This document shows, in pieces, positions 51,554 to 61,877 of a stretch of 64,000 nt of DNA. Positions within the stretch are counted from its first letter, which is position 1. The number at the start of each line of letters is the position of its first letter. The notes beneath the pieces are model-generated. The model did not search any database. It saw only the letters and a program-made list of their open reading frames with translations, and was not told the origin of the DNA. Source of the stretch: Psychrobacter sp. PG1 (GTDB lineage Bacteria; Pseudomonadota; Gammaproteobacteria; Pseudomonadales; Moraxellaceae); NCBI RefSeq assembly GCF_014897815.1, contig NZ_JABUZG010000058.1, positions 62,001 through 126,000 of the forward strand. The letters run 5' to 3'. The translations under genes were made by a program, and so were the position numbers.

Positions 51554-53752
51554 TTAGCAGCCTGCTTTTAGATCAAGACGTGCCTGATGCAATAATGGCT
51601 CAGTATAACCACTCGGCTGCTCACGACCTTTAAACACTAAGTCACAGGCCGCTTTAAAGGCATAAGAGTGGTCAAAGCTATCTGCCATCGTCTGATAGTC
51701 GCTATCGCCTGCATTTTGCTCATCCACCACTTTTGCCATACGCTTCATCGTATCCATCACTTGCTGCTCGCTCACGACATCGTGATGCAACCAGTTGGCA
51801 ATATGTTGACTTGAAATACGTAAAGTCGCACGGTCTTCCATCAGACCCACATCATTGATATCCGGTACTTTAGAACAACCAACGCCTTGATTTACCCAAC
51901 GCACAACATATCCTAAGATGCCCTGAGCATTATTGTCTAGCTCTTGCTGTTTATCTTCATCAGTCCAATTGGTATTTTTTGCTAAAGGAATGGTCAAAAT
52001 GTCGTCTAAGCTGGCACGCTCACGTGATTTTAGGCTGTCTTGAACATCAGAAACACTCACTTGATGATAGTGCATGCTGTGCAAGGTTGCCCCTGTTGGT
52101 GATGGTACCCATGCGGTACTGGCTCCAGACTTAGGATGTGCAGCTTTGGTGTCCATCATCTCTTTCATCTCGTCAGGCTTCGCCCACATGCCTTTACCAA
52201 TCTGAGCAACACCCTGTAAACCAGTCTCTAAACCGATATCAACGTTCCACTGCTCATAAGCTGGCTGCCATGCTTGTGACTTCATCTCACCCTTAGGTAC
52301 AAATGGGCCTGCATTCATGCTGGTATGCATCTCATCACCAGTACGATCTAAGAAACCTGTGTTAATGAAAATGACACGCTCTTTCGCTTGGCGAATGGCT
52401 TCTTTCAAGTTGACCGTCATACGGCGCTCTTCATCCATGATACCGATTTTGATGGTATTACGCTCTAAGCCTAATAAGTCTTCTACAGCATTGAATAAAT
52501 CGTTGGCCATTTTGACTTCTTCAGGGCCATGCATTTTTGGTTTAACGATATACATTGAACCTTTACGTGAATTCGATAGCGCATTTTTACCTTTAAGGTC
52601 ATTGAGCGTTAATAGTGGTGTAATTAGACCATCCATTAAGCCTTCAAATATTTGTTCTTGACCATCACCCAAGTCGACCAATATTGCAGGGTTTTGCATG
52701 AGGTGACCGACGTTACGAATCAGCAATAATGAACGACCTGGCAAGATAAGCTTGCCACCATCTGGGGTGGTGTATTCACGATCTGGGTTTTGCTGACGTG
52801 TGCGGGTTTTGCCACCTTTTTCAAAGGTTTCTAGCAAATCACCATTCATGAGACCAAGCCAATTGCGATACACTTCCACTTTTTCTTCTGCATCGACGGC
52901 AGCGATTGAGTCTTCACAATCTTGAATTGCCGTAATAGCTGACTCTAGTAGCACATCTTTGATATGTGCAGGGTCGTCTTTACCGACTGGATGATTGGCA
53001 TCTATTTGAATCTCTGCATGCAAACCGTTGTTTTTTAATAAAATACCCGTTGGGCTTTCTGCATCACCGACGAAACCAACGAATTTTTCGGCATCTTTTA
53101 GCTCAGTACTGCTATCACCTTGGACAATTTCAAGCTTACCATCGACCACTTTAAAGCCGGTCGCGTCGTTATATGAACCTGACGCCAATGCAAAGTTTTC
53201 ATCTAGGAATTGTTTGGCATAAGCAACGACAGCAGCGCCACGAGTTGGATTGTAACCACCTTTTGCTTCTTGACCATTTTCGTCACTGATAACGTCAGTA
53301 CCATATAAAGCATCATACAAGCTGCCCCAACGAGCGTTGGTTGCGTTCAATGCGTAGCGCGCATTACGTACTGGTACGACTAGCTGCGGCCCTGCAATAT
53401 GAGCAATCTCATCATCGACATTTTCTGTGCTAACTTTAAAATCATCGCCTTCTGGCAACAGATAGCCAATCTCTTGTAAGAATGCTTTGTAAGCAGGATA
53501 ATCAATGTTGCCGTCTTTGGCAGGATGTTGCAGATGCCACTGGTCAATCTGGGCTTGAATCTTGTCACGAGTTGCAAGCAATGCTTTATTGCGCGGCGTA
53601 AACTCCTTAATGACTTTTTCAAAACCTGACCAATAACTATCTGAATCAACACCGACTTTCGGCAGCACTTCGTTTTCAATAAAGTCATACAATTGCTGGT
53701 CGATGGCAAGAATGCCTCTTTGAATACGATTGGCGTTAGAAGACTGGCTCAT
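51554..53752 (-). CDS. glcB: Malate synthase G
   Basis: A 732-residue malate synthase of the long G type. It condenses glyoxylate with acetyl-CoA to malate, completing the glyoxylate shunt with AceA (26701-28287). Markers include [47 protein letters not shown] near the active site and [28 protein letters not shown] precedes the ATG. It is monocistronic and far from aceA. Confidence 0.95.
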   Translation of the reverse strand: MSQSSNANRIQRGILAIDQQLYDFIENEVLPKVGVDSDSYWSGFEKVIKEFTPRNKALLATRDKIQAQIDQWHLQHPAKDGNIDYPAYKAFLQEIGYLLPEGDDFKVSTENVDDEIAHIAGPQLVVPVRNARYALNATNARWGSLYDALYGTDVISDENGQEAKGGYNPTRGAAVVAYAKQFLDENFALASGSYNDATGFKVVDGKLEIVQGDSSTELKDAEKFVGFVGDAESPTGILLKNNGLHAEIQIDANHPVGKDDPAHIKDVLLESAITAIQDCEDSIAAVDAEEKVEVYRNWLGLMNGDLLETFEKGGKTRTRQQNPDREYTTPDGGKLILPGRSLLLIRNVGHLMQNPAILVDLGDGQEQIFEGLMDGLITPLLTLNDLKGKNALSNSRKGSMYIVKPKMHGPEEVKMANDLFNAVEDLLGLERNTIKIGIMDEERRMTVNLKEAIRQAKERVIFINTGFLDRTGDEMHTSMNAGPFVPKGEMKSQAWQPAYEQWNVDIGLETGLQGVAQIGKGMWAKPDEMKEMMDTKAAHPKSGASTAWVPSPTGATLHSMHYHQVSVSDVQDSLKSRERASLDDILTIPLAKNTNWTDEDKQQELDNNAQGILGYVVRWVNQGVGCSKVPDINDVGLMEDRATLRISSQHIANWLHHDVVSEQQVMDTMKRMAKVVDEQNAGDSDYQTMADSFDHSYAFKAACDLVFKGREQPSGYTEPLLHQARLDLKAGC

Positions 53753-53955
53753 GTTGTTATCCTTATCTGTTCGTGAGGGGTGTGAATACGAAGTTGCTAC
53801 CGCAATGATTACACATTGTCGGTCTTAGACATCTATTCCAAATTTAGATGAAATACTAAGCAAACCTACTGATATATCATACAAGCTGGTGGTGATTAGC
53901 GAATTAACTATTTATGCTATGCTATTAACCTATATTCTTGCCGCATTAGCCATTA

Positions 53956-54053
53956 GCATGGTCAAAGCATTTATAACGGATGATGGTATCAACCTTGCTT
54001 AACGTGCTCAGTGTATGATTTGAGCTCGGTTGCCTTGTGCCCACTGTAAACGG
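53956..54053. repeat. Interspersed intergenic repeat, copy B
   Basis: About 98 bases align end to end with copy A at 63076-63168: shared blocks are GTCAAAGC/GTCAGAGC, CTCAGTGTA, TCGGT-GCCTTGT and the spacing between them. Neither has a reading frame. It lies in the 571-base spacer 53753-54323, otherwise empty apart from the possible miaE promoter region (TATTATAAT near 54212). Confidence 0.6.
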
Positions 54054-54323
54054 CTTCAACTGCATAACATTGGCAAGCATCATCACTGCGACAACACAAT
54101 ATAGCGACACATCAATAGTAAGGCAAAATAGCGCTTAAGCAAAATATCATCCTACTATCAAATAAAGAAATAAACAAGAAAACATCATTCATTAAATAAA
54201 TACCGGGGTTGTATTATAATGATAACCTATGTGACACAGGCGCTAAGAGGCTTTATTAGTACTCATTGATTAGTACCTGATATCGCATAGACAAACTGTC
54301 AGTAATCATTACCTCACGGATTT

Positions 54324-55130
54324 ATGCTTAACTGTTATCTATTTAATATTAGAAAAAGACCTTTTAAACGTTCGATTATGGCAAAAACTATGAATAAAGA
54401 AGATATAAGAACCAAGAACAGTAACGACAAAGTTATGAAAGACAGCAATATAGAAGAACCTAGTATAGTAAAAGACGAGATAGATGAGGACGATGTCGAT
54501 ATCGCAAAGCTACGCACCCCGATTAAGGTTGACCTATCTGCTGTTTATAATTTTTTGGATGCGCGCACAACACAAGCTTGGGTTGATGCGGCGATTGCGA
54601 ATGTGCCGCTGATCATTCAAGATCATGCCAATTGCGAAAAAAAGGCCGCTGGCACTGCCATGAATCTCATATTCCGCTATGAGTTTTCTTATGATTTGCA
54701 GCGTAAATTGGCGCAATTGATACGTGAAGAAATGCTGCATTATGAGCAGGTCTTAGGTATTATGAATGACCGTGGTCAGGCGTGGAAATATCTGAGTGCT
54801 GGACGTTATGCTAAAGGCATGTTAAAACACAAACGTACTTATGAGCCAGCAGCGATGGTTGATGTGTTGATAATTGGCGCATTTATCGAAGCACGCTCTT
54901 GTGAACGTTTTGCCGCCCTTGCTGAGGTCATCGACGACGAACGCTTGGCAAAGTATTATCGCTACTTACTTAAGTCAGAGAGTCGTCACTTTGAGGATTA
55001 TTTAGCCTTGGCTCAATCACTGTATGAGGACAGTATTGATGAGCGCGTCGCATTTTTTAAAGAAGTAGAAGCAGAACTGATTTCTAGCCCAGATCATGAG
55101 CTACGCTTTCATAGCGGCACACCTGCTTAA
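54324..55130 (+). CDS. miaE: MiaE-family tRNA hydroxylase (diiron)
   Basis: A 268-residue protein. The catalytic diiron four-helix bundle carries candidate ligands Glu105 (NCEKKAAGTAM), Glu136/His139 (REEMLHYEQ), Glu189 and Glu194 (FIEARSCERFA), and Glu219/His222 (SESRHFEDY). MiaE hydroxylates ms2i6A at position 37 of tRNA. The first 60 or so residues are a charged, low-complexity lead absent from typical homologues; ATGs at 54378, 54390 and 54435 are alternative starts. Enzyme type is firm; the start is not. Confidence 0.87.
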   Translation: MLNCYLFNIRKRPFKRSIMAKTMNKEDIRTKNSNDKVMKDSNIEEPSIVKDEIDEDDVDIAKLRTPIKVDLSAVYNFLDARTTQAWVDAAIANVPLIIQDHANCEKKAAGTAMNLIFRYEFSYDLQRKLAQLIREEMLHYEQVLGIMNDRGQAWKYLSAGRYAKGMLKHKRTYEPAAMVDVLIIGAFIEARSCERFAALAEVIDDERLAKYYRYLLKSESRHFEDYLALAQSLYEDSIDERVAFFKEVEAELISSPDHELRFHSGTPA

Positions 55131-55194
55131 ATACATAATATTAGGTATCATTTTCGATTAGATACTCTCTTACACAGTAAAAATTATACAGACA

Positions 55195-55246
55195 ATAAGT
55201 GAAGTAACGAACCAAGCTTCATCCTCTGGTCTGCTACTTCACTTAT
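55195..55246. terminator. Inverted repeat between miaE and the small-protein cluster
   Basis: Perfect outer arms ATAAGTGAAGTA and TACTTCACTTAT (12 bases) and inner ACCA/TGGT. A CTTTTATTTG tract follows the right arm. Probably a terminator for miaE, and possibly for the convergent small genes. Confidence 0.65.
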
Positions 55247-55285
55247 TAGCCTTTTATTTGAACTTCGTTATAGCAAAATTAATGG

Positions 55286-55486
55286 TTATTTATCATCTTT
55301 CATTAATGAGCTGTCGTACTGTTTACTATCCTTCGCAACATGATGAGGATCGTGATCATCGGTTGCCCTTTCTGCCGCTGCTGGATTGACTTTTTGTAGC
55401 GCATCATCAGGTACGATACCATGGTTATCGTTCGCATCTCTTAACTCATGGACTTGGTTGACAGCCTTGTCATCTGGCGTATTCAT
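55286..55486 (-). CDS. Small hydrophilic disordered protein (cluster member 1)
   Basis: A 66-residue protein from the ATG at 55486; AAGGAG lies five bases before it, while the preceding ATG at 55489 is too close. Composition is dominated by Asp, Asn, His, Lys and Ala, with no Cys or Trp, ending DSSLMKDDK. No membrane helix or signal peptide. It is the last of four similar small genes on this strand. A hydrophilin-like role in desiccation or osmotic stress is possible; no family is recognised. Confidence 0.7.
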   Translation of the reverse strand: MNTPDDKAVNQVHELRDANDNHGIVPDDALQKVNPAAAERATDDHDPHHVAKDSKQYDSSLMKDDK

Positions 55487-55566
55487 CATTACTCCTTATT
55501 ATTATCATCATAATCATTCTATAAAGATAAAAAATTTGTATTCATTCGATTTTTTATAAAAAGCTA

Positions 55567-55965
55567 TTAATCCTTTTCGTCAGGATTTAACACTCGTGTT
55601 TGGGCATTGTCGATATTTGCATAACGATTCATGTTGTTAATACCTTCGCTTTTGGATGTCTCGCTAACCATCGTATGCTCATTCACGCCATCATCAAAGG
55701 CGTTACCTTCTTGGTCTCGACGATCAGGCTGACGTGCGGGGTTGTCATTATCATTGACATGCTCTGAATTGACGACGCCTTCTTTGAAAGTATCCGTTCC
55801 TTTATTTTCAGTGATGTTCTTTTCAATGCCACTATCAGTATCACTATGCTCCTTGTCATTAGAAGTAGGACTACTAGAGAAGCTATTAGCAGAATCATGA
55901 CTATCGATTAAGTCATCATTTTCACTGATGCGTGTCTTGATGAGTGCTGGATCATTGGTTTGCAT
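55567..55965 (-). CDS. Hydrophilic disordered protein (cluster member 2)
   Basis: A 132-residue protein from the ATG at 55965, behind AAGGATATAGCC; an in-frame ATG 21 codons upstream has no ribosome binding site. It is rich in Asn, Asp, Ser, Glu and Thr, lacks Cys and Trp, and ends LNPDEKD. No globular domain is visible. It resembles stress-induced hydrophilins in composition only. Confidence 0.65.
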   Translation of the reverse strand: MQTNDPALIKTRISENDDLIDSHDSANSFSSSPTSNDKEHSDTDSGIEKNITENKGTDTFKEGVVNSEHVNDNDNPARQPDRRDQEGNAFDDGVNEHTMVSETSKSEGINNMNRYANIDNAQTRVLNPDEKD

Positions 55966-56089
55966 GGCTATATCCTTATTATTGTTATTCGTGTTTTGGC
56001 AATTGCTTAATGTGCTTAGAGTTTTCATGGCGGTTTAGCAAATGGTGAGCCTGATTTAATGCCCAACTCAACCTAGCCTGTAAGCCGTA

Positions 56090-56341
56090 CTATTCATTGC
56101 CTTCTTGGCTTAAATCATAAGCATTCAAATCTGCGACGTTCTTGCCACCAGCGGGTAAATTCTCTTCTTTACGAGGGTCAACATATATCTCGTCGGTTTC
56201 TTGCGACTCTTGTTGTGGACCATCGATATTAGGTTCGTGCTTACGACCTTCATAACTGTCTGGTGCATTGTCTGGGTGTAAAGCGGCTGGATCACGAACT
56301 GGTACCGCTTCTTCGTGATTTGGATGAGTATTATTTGGCAT
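56090..56341 (-). CDS. Hydrophilic disordered protein (cluster member 3)
   Basis: An 83-residue protein behind GAGGGAACTGCA. It is rich in Pro, Asn, Asp and Glu (NHEEAVPVRDPAALHPDNAP, then EENLPAGGKNVADL), has no Cys or Trp and no hydrophobic segment. It sits 75 bases past the end of member 4. Same class as its neighbours; function unknown. Confidence 0.7.
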   Translation of the reverse strand: MPNNTHPNHEEAVPVRDPAALHPDNAPDSYEGRKHEPNIDGPQQESQETDEIYVDPRKEENLPAGGKNVADLNAYDLSQEGNE

Positions 56342-56416
56342 TGCAGTTCCCTCGCATCAATATGTCATTAATATATAAAATAAGTTAATCCAAATATTTA
56401 TGTCACAGCTTATTTA

Positions 56417-56587
56417 TCATTTATCCGTACGCAAATCATCTTCAATAAAAGAGGTTTGCTCATCTTTACTTAATGCTTCAGGCGCATCGACCGCTTTATT
56501 GTCTTCAAGATTTCGCGCAATTTGCTGACTGTCTGCTTGCTCAGCAGCTTTTTTGATATCTGATGTGTCGTTATCGGTATTGCTCAT
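56417..56587 (-). CDS. Small acidic protein, 56 residues (cluster member 4)
   Basis: A short gene found by direct translation of the minus strand: ATG at 56587, AGGAAATACCTT upstream, TGA at 56417-56419. The product (MSNTDNDTSDIKKAAEQADS at the start, ending DDLRTDK) is acidic, without Cys or Trp, with a possible short helix at 11-30. It is the first gene of the cluster. Confidence 0.65.
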   Translation of the reverse strand: MSNTDNDTSDIKKAAEQADSQQIARNLEDNKAVDAPEALSKDEQTSFIEDDLRTDK

Positions 56588-56958
56588 AAGGTATTTCCTA
56601 TTTTTATAATTCGTTGATTTAGTCAGTCCCTACTCTTTTTCGTAATACGATCAATGATAGTAATACGAGCAATTTTGCATGAATTACTAGAGTGCTAATG
56701 GTTTATTAAACCATCAAATCCGTTTAATAATAGCGTGAGGGCTGACCTTGATTATAAGGATGAGATAACGGCCTGCACCAGTGTGCTGCCGTATCAATAT
56801 GTGAATAAATGTGAGGTTACAAGACAGTTTGTAACTTAGACAAATCGGTTACCAAAAAAAACCAAGCATAGAGAATACTCTACACTTGGTTTTTTGCTTG
56901 GTATTTATTGATCGTAAAGACGTCTTTACCGCTTTGAAGATGTCGTTGAAATATTAAG
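56588..56958. other. 371-base spacer between the small-protein cluster and ppk
   Basis: It contains the ppk terminator (56855-56896) and presumably the promoter of the small-gene cluster on the minus strand. No other feature was supported. Confidence 0.4.
56855..56896 (-). terminator. Terminator after ppk
   Basis: On the minus strand AAAAAACCAAGTGTAGAG and CTCTATGCTTGGTTTTTT pair with two mismatches around a small loop, about 65 bases past the ppk stop. Confidence 0.8.
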
Positions 56959-59166
56959 CTAGCTTGATGCATCAACGCCATTAATCACTTTTAATAAATA
57001 CCCTTGAGCAGTATGCGGCGTTTCATCTGCGGCTGGTTGCAGCTGCTGCCAAACACCATCACCGCTAAGTATCCACGCTTGGGTATTGTCTTTCAGATAG
57101 TTAAGTAAACCGTCTTGATATACTTGTTTAAACAGTTTTTTGTCTTCGATTGGAAACGCCACTTCGACGCGATGGAATAAATTACGATCCATCCAGTCTG
57201 CACTACCACAATATAAGCGCTCGTCGCCATTATTATAGAAATAATAAACACGCGTATGCTCTAAAAAACGCCCGATAACAGAGCGTACGGTAATGTTTTC
57301 TGATAGACCTTTTACTTGCGGACGCAAACAACACATGGAGCGTAAGATGAGCTCGATTTTGACGCCTGCTTGCGAGGCATCGTATAACTTGCTAATCAAT
57401 CGACGTTCGGTTAAAGCATTAACCTTAACGATAATATGAGCGCGCTTGCCGGCTTTTGCATGAGCAATTTCATCATCGATAAAACTTATCAACTTATCAT
57501 GCAAGGTAAAAGGCGCATGCAGCAGCTTTTTGAGATTGGCAGGCTTACCCATTCCCGTCAGCTCTTGAAATATATTATGTACATCCTCTGAGATATCAGG
57601 ATCTGCGCTAAATAAACCATAATCGGTATAAACTTTGGCATTGGCGGCATGATAGTTACCCGTCCCTAAGTGCACATAGCGGCGGATTCGATCATCCTCA
57701 CGGCGCACAATAAGCATCAGCTTGGCGTGGGTTTTATAGCCGACAATCCCGTACACGACGACCGCACCCGCTTCTTGCAAATAATTGGCGACGGCGATAT
57801 TAGAGGCTTCATCGAAACGCGCACGCAGCTCGATGACGGCAGTGACTTCTTTGCCATTACGAGCAGCAGCAGCCAATGCTTTAACAATTTCTGAATTGGT
57901 GCCTGAGCGGTACAATGTCTGCTTAATCGCTAACACTTTTGGATCGCTCGCCGCTTGCCAAAGCAGATTGATAATCGGTGAAAATGCATGAAAAGGATGA
58001 TGCACTAGCACATCGCTTTTACGCATGGCGGCAAACATACTGGTTGCTTTGTCCAGCTTATCCATCTCACGGCGGAACTCTTTTGGCACTACATGGGTAA
58101 AGGGCTGATAGCGCAGCGCTGGAATATTGAAATCAAACAATAAGCGCGTTAAGTTGACAGGACCATTGACGCGGTACAGCTGATTGTCATGCAGCTCAAA
58201 CTCATTGAGCAAATAATCACTGATAGGCGTTGGACAATCGGTGGTGACTTCTAGCCGCACTTTATCACCGAAGCGGCGGTTTTCTAGCTCGCCCTCCAGA
58301 GCCTTAGCAATATCTTCAACATCATCAGCCAAATCTAAATCGGCATTGCGCGTCAGTCTAAACTGATGGCAGCCCGTCACACTCATACCAGGGAACAGCT
58401 CACCGATATGCTCATGAATAATAGCTGAGAGCATGACGTGATGTTCTTTGCCACCTGTCAGCTCATCAGGCAGGCGAATCACGCGTGGCAAACTGCGCGG
58501 TGCGGGCACAATCGCTAGATTGATATCACGACCAAAGGCATCTTTACCTTCTAAAGTGGCGATAAAGTTTAAGCTCTTATTGACCAAACGCGGAAACGGA
58601 TGCGCCGGATCGATGCTAATCGGTGTCAACACTGGCGATACTTGCTCAGTGAAGTAGCGCTTCATCCATGCCGACTGCTCAGCATTTAGCTCGTCGCGTT
58701 TTAGATAACGAATATCCTCAAGCGCCAGTGCTGGTAAGATATCTTCATTGAGAATACGATATTGCTCAGCGATGGCATCGTGCATTACGGTAGATATCTC
58801 ATTCAGCACTTCACTGGGACGCATGCCATGAACACTGGTCGAGACATCACCCATATTGAGCTTTTGCATAATACCTGCGACACGAATCTCAAAAAACTCA
58901 TCGATATTCGATGAGAAAATAATCAAGAAAAACAAGCGCTCAAGTAGCGGATGACGAGGACTTGCTGCCTGCGCTAAGACACGTAAATGAAACTGTAATA
59001 AAGACAAGTCGCGATTGATATAACTGCTGGGTGAATAGCTGCCGTCTTCTGAACGCTGCCATGCAACCTCAGTTAAATTGTCATTGCGACTCTCTGTATG
59101 GCTTTTATTATCAACTGCTATCACTGTATTATTGCTATCAGTGTCCTGCTTATTATTCACATCCAT
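56959..59166 (-). CDS. ppk: Polyphosphate kinase 1
   Basis: A 735-residue enzyme that makes long-chain polyphosphate from ATP. The start is the ATG at 59166, with GGAG ten bases before. The N-terminal domain begins near [17 protein letters not shown]. The autophosphorylated His is about residue 480, in YKTHAKLML, and the second His-containing motif is [13 protein letters not shown]. About 45 N-terminal residues are extra compared with E. coli Ppk. The CHAD protein at 29918 could bind its product. Confidence 0.95.
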   Translation of the reverse strand: MDVNNKQDTDSNNTVIAVDNKSHTESRNDNLTEVAWQRSEDGSYSPSSYINRDLSLLQFHLRVLAQAASPRHPLLERLFFLIIFSSNIDEFFEIRVAGIMQKLNMGDVSTSVHGMRPSEVLNEISTVMHDAIAEQYRILNEDILPALALEDIRYLKRDELNAEQSAWMKRYFTEQVSPVLTPISIDPAHPFPRLVNKSLNFIATLEGKDAFGRDINLAIVPAPRSLPRVIRLPDELTGGKEHHVMLSAIIHEHIGELFPGMSVTGCHQFRLTRNADLDLADDVEDIAKALEGELENRRFGDKVRLEVTTDCPTPISDYLLNEFELHDNQLYRVNGPVNLTRLLFDFNIPALRYQPFTHVVPKEFRREMDKLDKATSMFAAMRKSDVLVHHPFHAFSPIINLLWQAASDPKVLAIKQTLYRSGTNSEIVKALAAAARNGKEVTAVIELRARFDEASNIAVANYLQEAGAVVVYGIVGYKTHAKLMLIVRREDDRIRRYVHLGTGNYHAANAKVYTDYGLFSADPDISEDVHNIFQELTGMGKPANLKKLLHAPFTLHDKLISFIDDEIAHAKAGKRAHIIVKVNALTERRLISKLYDASQAGVKIELILRSMCCLRPQVKGLSENITVRSVIGRFLEHTRVYYFYNNGDERLYCGSADWMDRNLFHRVEVAFPIEDKKLFKQVYQDGLLNYLKDNTQAWILSGDGVWQQLQPAADETPHTAQGYLLKVINGVDASS

Positions 59167-59283
59167 CACGTCACTACTCCTTTGCGTTATCGATATGCCA
59201 TCATCTTCAATACCAATTGTCTTTTATAATCGCTTTTCCACTAAGAAATTTATCAGGGTTCTTTCTTCATTCATTACTACTTG

Positions 59284-59335
59284 AAACTGCCATTCAAAAC
59301 TATCGCTTAAAACTATCACTTAAAACTATCATTCA
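59284..59335. repeat. 13-base tandem repeat, four copies
   Basis: Four units like AAAACTATCACTT (12-13 bases, a few substitutions) lie between ppk and the mtgA 3' end. Seen directly; significance unknown. Confidence 0.75.
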
Positions 59336-59377
59336 AAAACACGGCGCTATTTGTTAAATAGTATTAGGTACAATCCA

Positions 59378-60064
59378 TTAAGCTGATTGTGGTAACACCG
59401 CATTGCTCATGCGCTTTTTGATAATACGTTGTTTATTGCGTAAACGTCTATCACCCTGATTGTCTTCGTAGTATTTTGGATTGGTCAACATAGCAATAAG
59501 TAAGGCTGATTCATCACGGTTCAGCTTGGCAGCAGACTTATCAAAGTAGTGCTGAGCTGCTGCTTCGATACCATAAATACCATTGCCAAACTCTGCCACA
59601 TTGAGATAAGCGGTCAAGATACGCTGCTTATCCCATAATGTTTCAATCATGACAGTGATAATCGCTTCCTCAATTTTACGAACATACGAGCGATGCGAGG
59701 TCAAAAATAAGTTTTTTGCTAGCTGCTGGGTAATCGTCGAGCCACCAGCGGACATCTTACCCGTCTCTTCATTTTTCTTACGTGCCGCCTCAATGCCTTT
59801 GAAATCAAAACCATTGTGCTGACTAAATGTCGAATCCTCACTCACTATCGCGGCTTGTTTGGCAGATTTTGCGATGGCATCGTATTCAGCCCAAGTCTGG
59901 GTGACAGTACCGCCCGTCAAACGATGAGTCAGCATAAACATGCTGTTATTAATCGGCTGCGTTTTCCAAATTAATAGTAGCCCAGCGACTAATACATGGA
60001 ATGCGACGACCAATAGCATGATTGCCATCAATAATCGTTTGAAAAATTTGCCAAAACTTGCCAT
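59378..60064 (-). CDS. mtgA: Monofunctional peptidoglycan transglycosylase
   Basis: A 228-residue GT51 glycosyltransferase. A membrane helix at about 12-33 is followed by the catalytic motif EDSTFSQHNGFDFKGIEAA with the key Glu, then GGSTITQQLAKNLFLT and the KIEEAIITVMIE segment. It polymerises lipid II glycan strands on the periplasmic face without transpeptidase activity. Length fits. It is monocistronic, transcribed toward ppk on the same strand. Confidence 0.93.
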   Translation of the reverse strand: MASFGKFFKRLLMAIMLLVVAFHVLVAGLLLIWKTQPINNSMFMLTHRLTGGTVTQTWAEYDAIAKSAKQAAIVSEDSTFSQHNGFDFKGIEAARKKNEETGKMSAGGSTITQQLAKNLFLTSHRSYVRKIEEAIITVMIETLWDKQRILTAYLNVAEFGNGIYGIEAAAQHYFDKSAAKLNRDESALLIAMLTNPKYYEDNQGDRRLRNKQRIIKKRMSNAVLPQSA

Positions 60065-60291
60065 GCGCGATATCCAAGTGATTGAAAAGGTAATAAGATA
60101 AGATAAGCTGAAGAGCCAGTAATTAAAAACAGCAGGTCATCTTACCTAATCTCACAATCGCTGTCATTATTTACCCCACTTCTTTATCATGCCATAGAGT
60201 CTGCGTAAAAAAGATCAGGCAGTATTTATGCTGGCAATCGAAGTCCTAAAAACCGAAACTTTGTGACAAGTATTAAGAAAAGAGAATAAAT

Positions 60292-60609
60292 ATGTACGAT
60301 GATGATAATGTAAAAGCCTTACGGGAACGTATGGTTGCTGCAAACCCCGATCTTGGTCAGGCTGAAAATAATGATAAATGGTGGCTACTTGGAACGTCTG
60401 GCTGTCATTTGTGCGACATCGCGAAGCAAGTGCTGATTCAATTTCAAGCCGTACAGCCGATTGCCTATCAACAGGTCGATATCGCTCATTTCGAGGAACC
60501 ATTGATGATGGAATTTGCCACCACTATTCCGGTGATTTTGACACCATCAACACGATTAAACTACCCATTTTCAGTCATGGATTTACAGCAACTTTTCATA
60601 CAATCATAG
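60292..60609 (+). CDS. Glutaredoxin-like thiol-redox protein
   Basis: A 105-residue thioredoxin-fold protein. It carries the CxxC pair Cys38-His-Leu-Cys41 in LGTSGCHLCD and a cis-Pro in TTIPVILTP. The fold matches the glutaredoxin-like DUF836 family. The start has AAGAGAATAA upstream. It sits 36 bases before lldD on the same strand, possibly in one operon. Substrate unknown. Confidence 0.8.
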   Translation: MYDDDNVKALRERMVAANPDLGQAENNDKWWLLGTSGCHLCDIAKQVLIQFQAVQPIAYQQVDIAHFEEPLMMEFATTIPVILTPSTRLNYPFSVMDLQQLFIQS

Positions 60610-60645
60610 CAAGCCAACAATAAAAAACGATGTAGTGAGAACATA

Positions 60646-61833
60646 ATGAAAAATTTGCGCAAAATTACTGAAATTGAAGACCTGCGCCGCGTTGCCGAAC
60701 GTAAAGTACCGCGTATGTTTTATGATTATGTCGATTCAGGCTCATGGACTGAGACGACTTATCGTAGCAATGAAACCGACTTTGACCGTATCAAGTTACG
60801 CCAGCGGGTATTGGTAGATATGGACAATCGCAGTCTAGCAACCCACATGATTGGCGAAGAGGTAAAAATGCCCGTCGCCATCGCGCCCACTGGCTTTACC
60901 GGTATGATGTGGGCGGATGGTGAGATTCATGCCGCGCGGGCAGCAGAAAAATTCGGCATACCGTTTTCGCTATCGACCATGAGTATCTGCTCTATCGAAG
61001 ATATTGCCACTCATACCAGCAAGCCCTTTTGGTTTCAGCTATATGTGATGCGCGATCATGACTATGTGGCCAATCTCATTCAACGGGCAAAAGATGCCAA
61101 TTGTTCGGCGTTGATTCTTACCGCGGATTTACAAGTGCTGGGACAGCGCCATAAGGACATCAAAAACGGCTTGTCTGCACCGCCTAGACCCACACTTGCC
61201 AATATCGTCAACTTGATGACCAAGCCGCAGTGGTGTATGAATATGCTGGGCACCAAACGTCATAGCTTTGGCAATATCGTCGGTCATGCAAAAGGAGTGG
61301 ACGACTTATCTTCTCTCACCGCTTGGACGGAAGAGCAATTTGATCCGCGCTTGAGCTGGGATGACGTGGCACGCATCAAAGATATGTGGGGCGGCAAATT
61401 AGTTATTAAAGGTATCATGGAACCTGAAGATGCCATTATGGCTGCTCGTAGCGGTGCCGATGCACTGGTCGTCTCAAACCACGGTGGTCGTCAATTAGAT
61501 GGTGCTCTTTCTTCCATTTCTGCCCTATCCGATATCGTACAAGCGGTGCAGGCTGAAAATAGTAATATCGAGGTGTGGTTAGACAGCGGCATTCGCTCCG
61601 GTCAGGATGTACTAAAAGCGCGCGCATTGGGCGCAAAAGGCACGATGATTGGTCGCGCTTTTCTTTATGGTCTGGGCGCTTATGGCGAAGATGGCGTGCG
61701 CCGTGCACTGGAAATCATCCATAAAGAATGCGATCTATCGATGGCGTTCTGTGGTCACACTGATATTAATAAGGTCACCAATGATATATTAGTAAAAGGC
61801 ACTTATGAGAACCTCAAAGTTGCTAATCGTTAA
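60646..61833 (+). CDS. lldD: FMN-dependent L-lactate dehydrogenase
   Basis: A 395-residue alpha-hydroxy-acid oxidising flavoprotein. The N-terminus (DLRRVAERKVPRMFYDYVDSGSW) closely resembles Neisseria LldD. The FMN/substrate barrel includes FQLYVMRD, ILTADLQVLGQRHKD, the catalytic His in VSNHGGRQLDG and the C-terminal WLDSGIRSGQDVLKARALGA block. It oxidises L-lactate to pyruvate and passes electrons to the respiratory chain. Another alpha-hydroxy acid is possible. The short gap to the glutaredoxin gene suggests co-transcription. Confidence 0.9.
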   Translation: MKNLRKITEIEDLRRVAERKVPRMFYDYVDSGSWTETTYRSNETDFDRIKLRQRVLVDMDNRSLATHMIGEEVKMPVAIAPTGFTGMMWADGEIHAARAAEKFGIPFSLSTMSICSIEDIATHTSKPFWFQLYVMRDHDYVANLIQRAKDANCSALILTADLQVLGQRHKDIKNGLSAPPRPTLANIVNLMTKPQWCMNMLGTKRHSFGNIVGHAKGVDDLSSLTAWTEEQFDPRLSWDDVARIKDMWGGKLVIKGIMEPEDAIMAARSGADALVVSNHGGRQLDGALSSISALSDIVQAVQAENSNIEVWLDSGIRSGQDVLKARALGAKGTMIGRAFLYGLGAYGEDGVRRALEIIHKECDLSMAFCGHTDINKVTNDILVKGTYENLKVANR

Positions 61834-61877
61834 ATTTGTCATTAAAACGGTCGTTAAAACGATCCACCATTAAGGGC

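Noticed and set aside
51439..51633. 64-codon plus-strand frame at the glcB 3' end
   Set aside because: Antisense to glcB for a third of its length and without a ribosome binding site.
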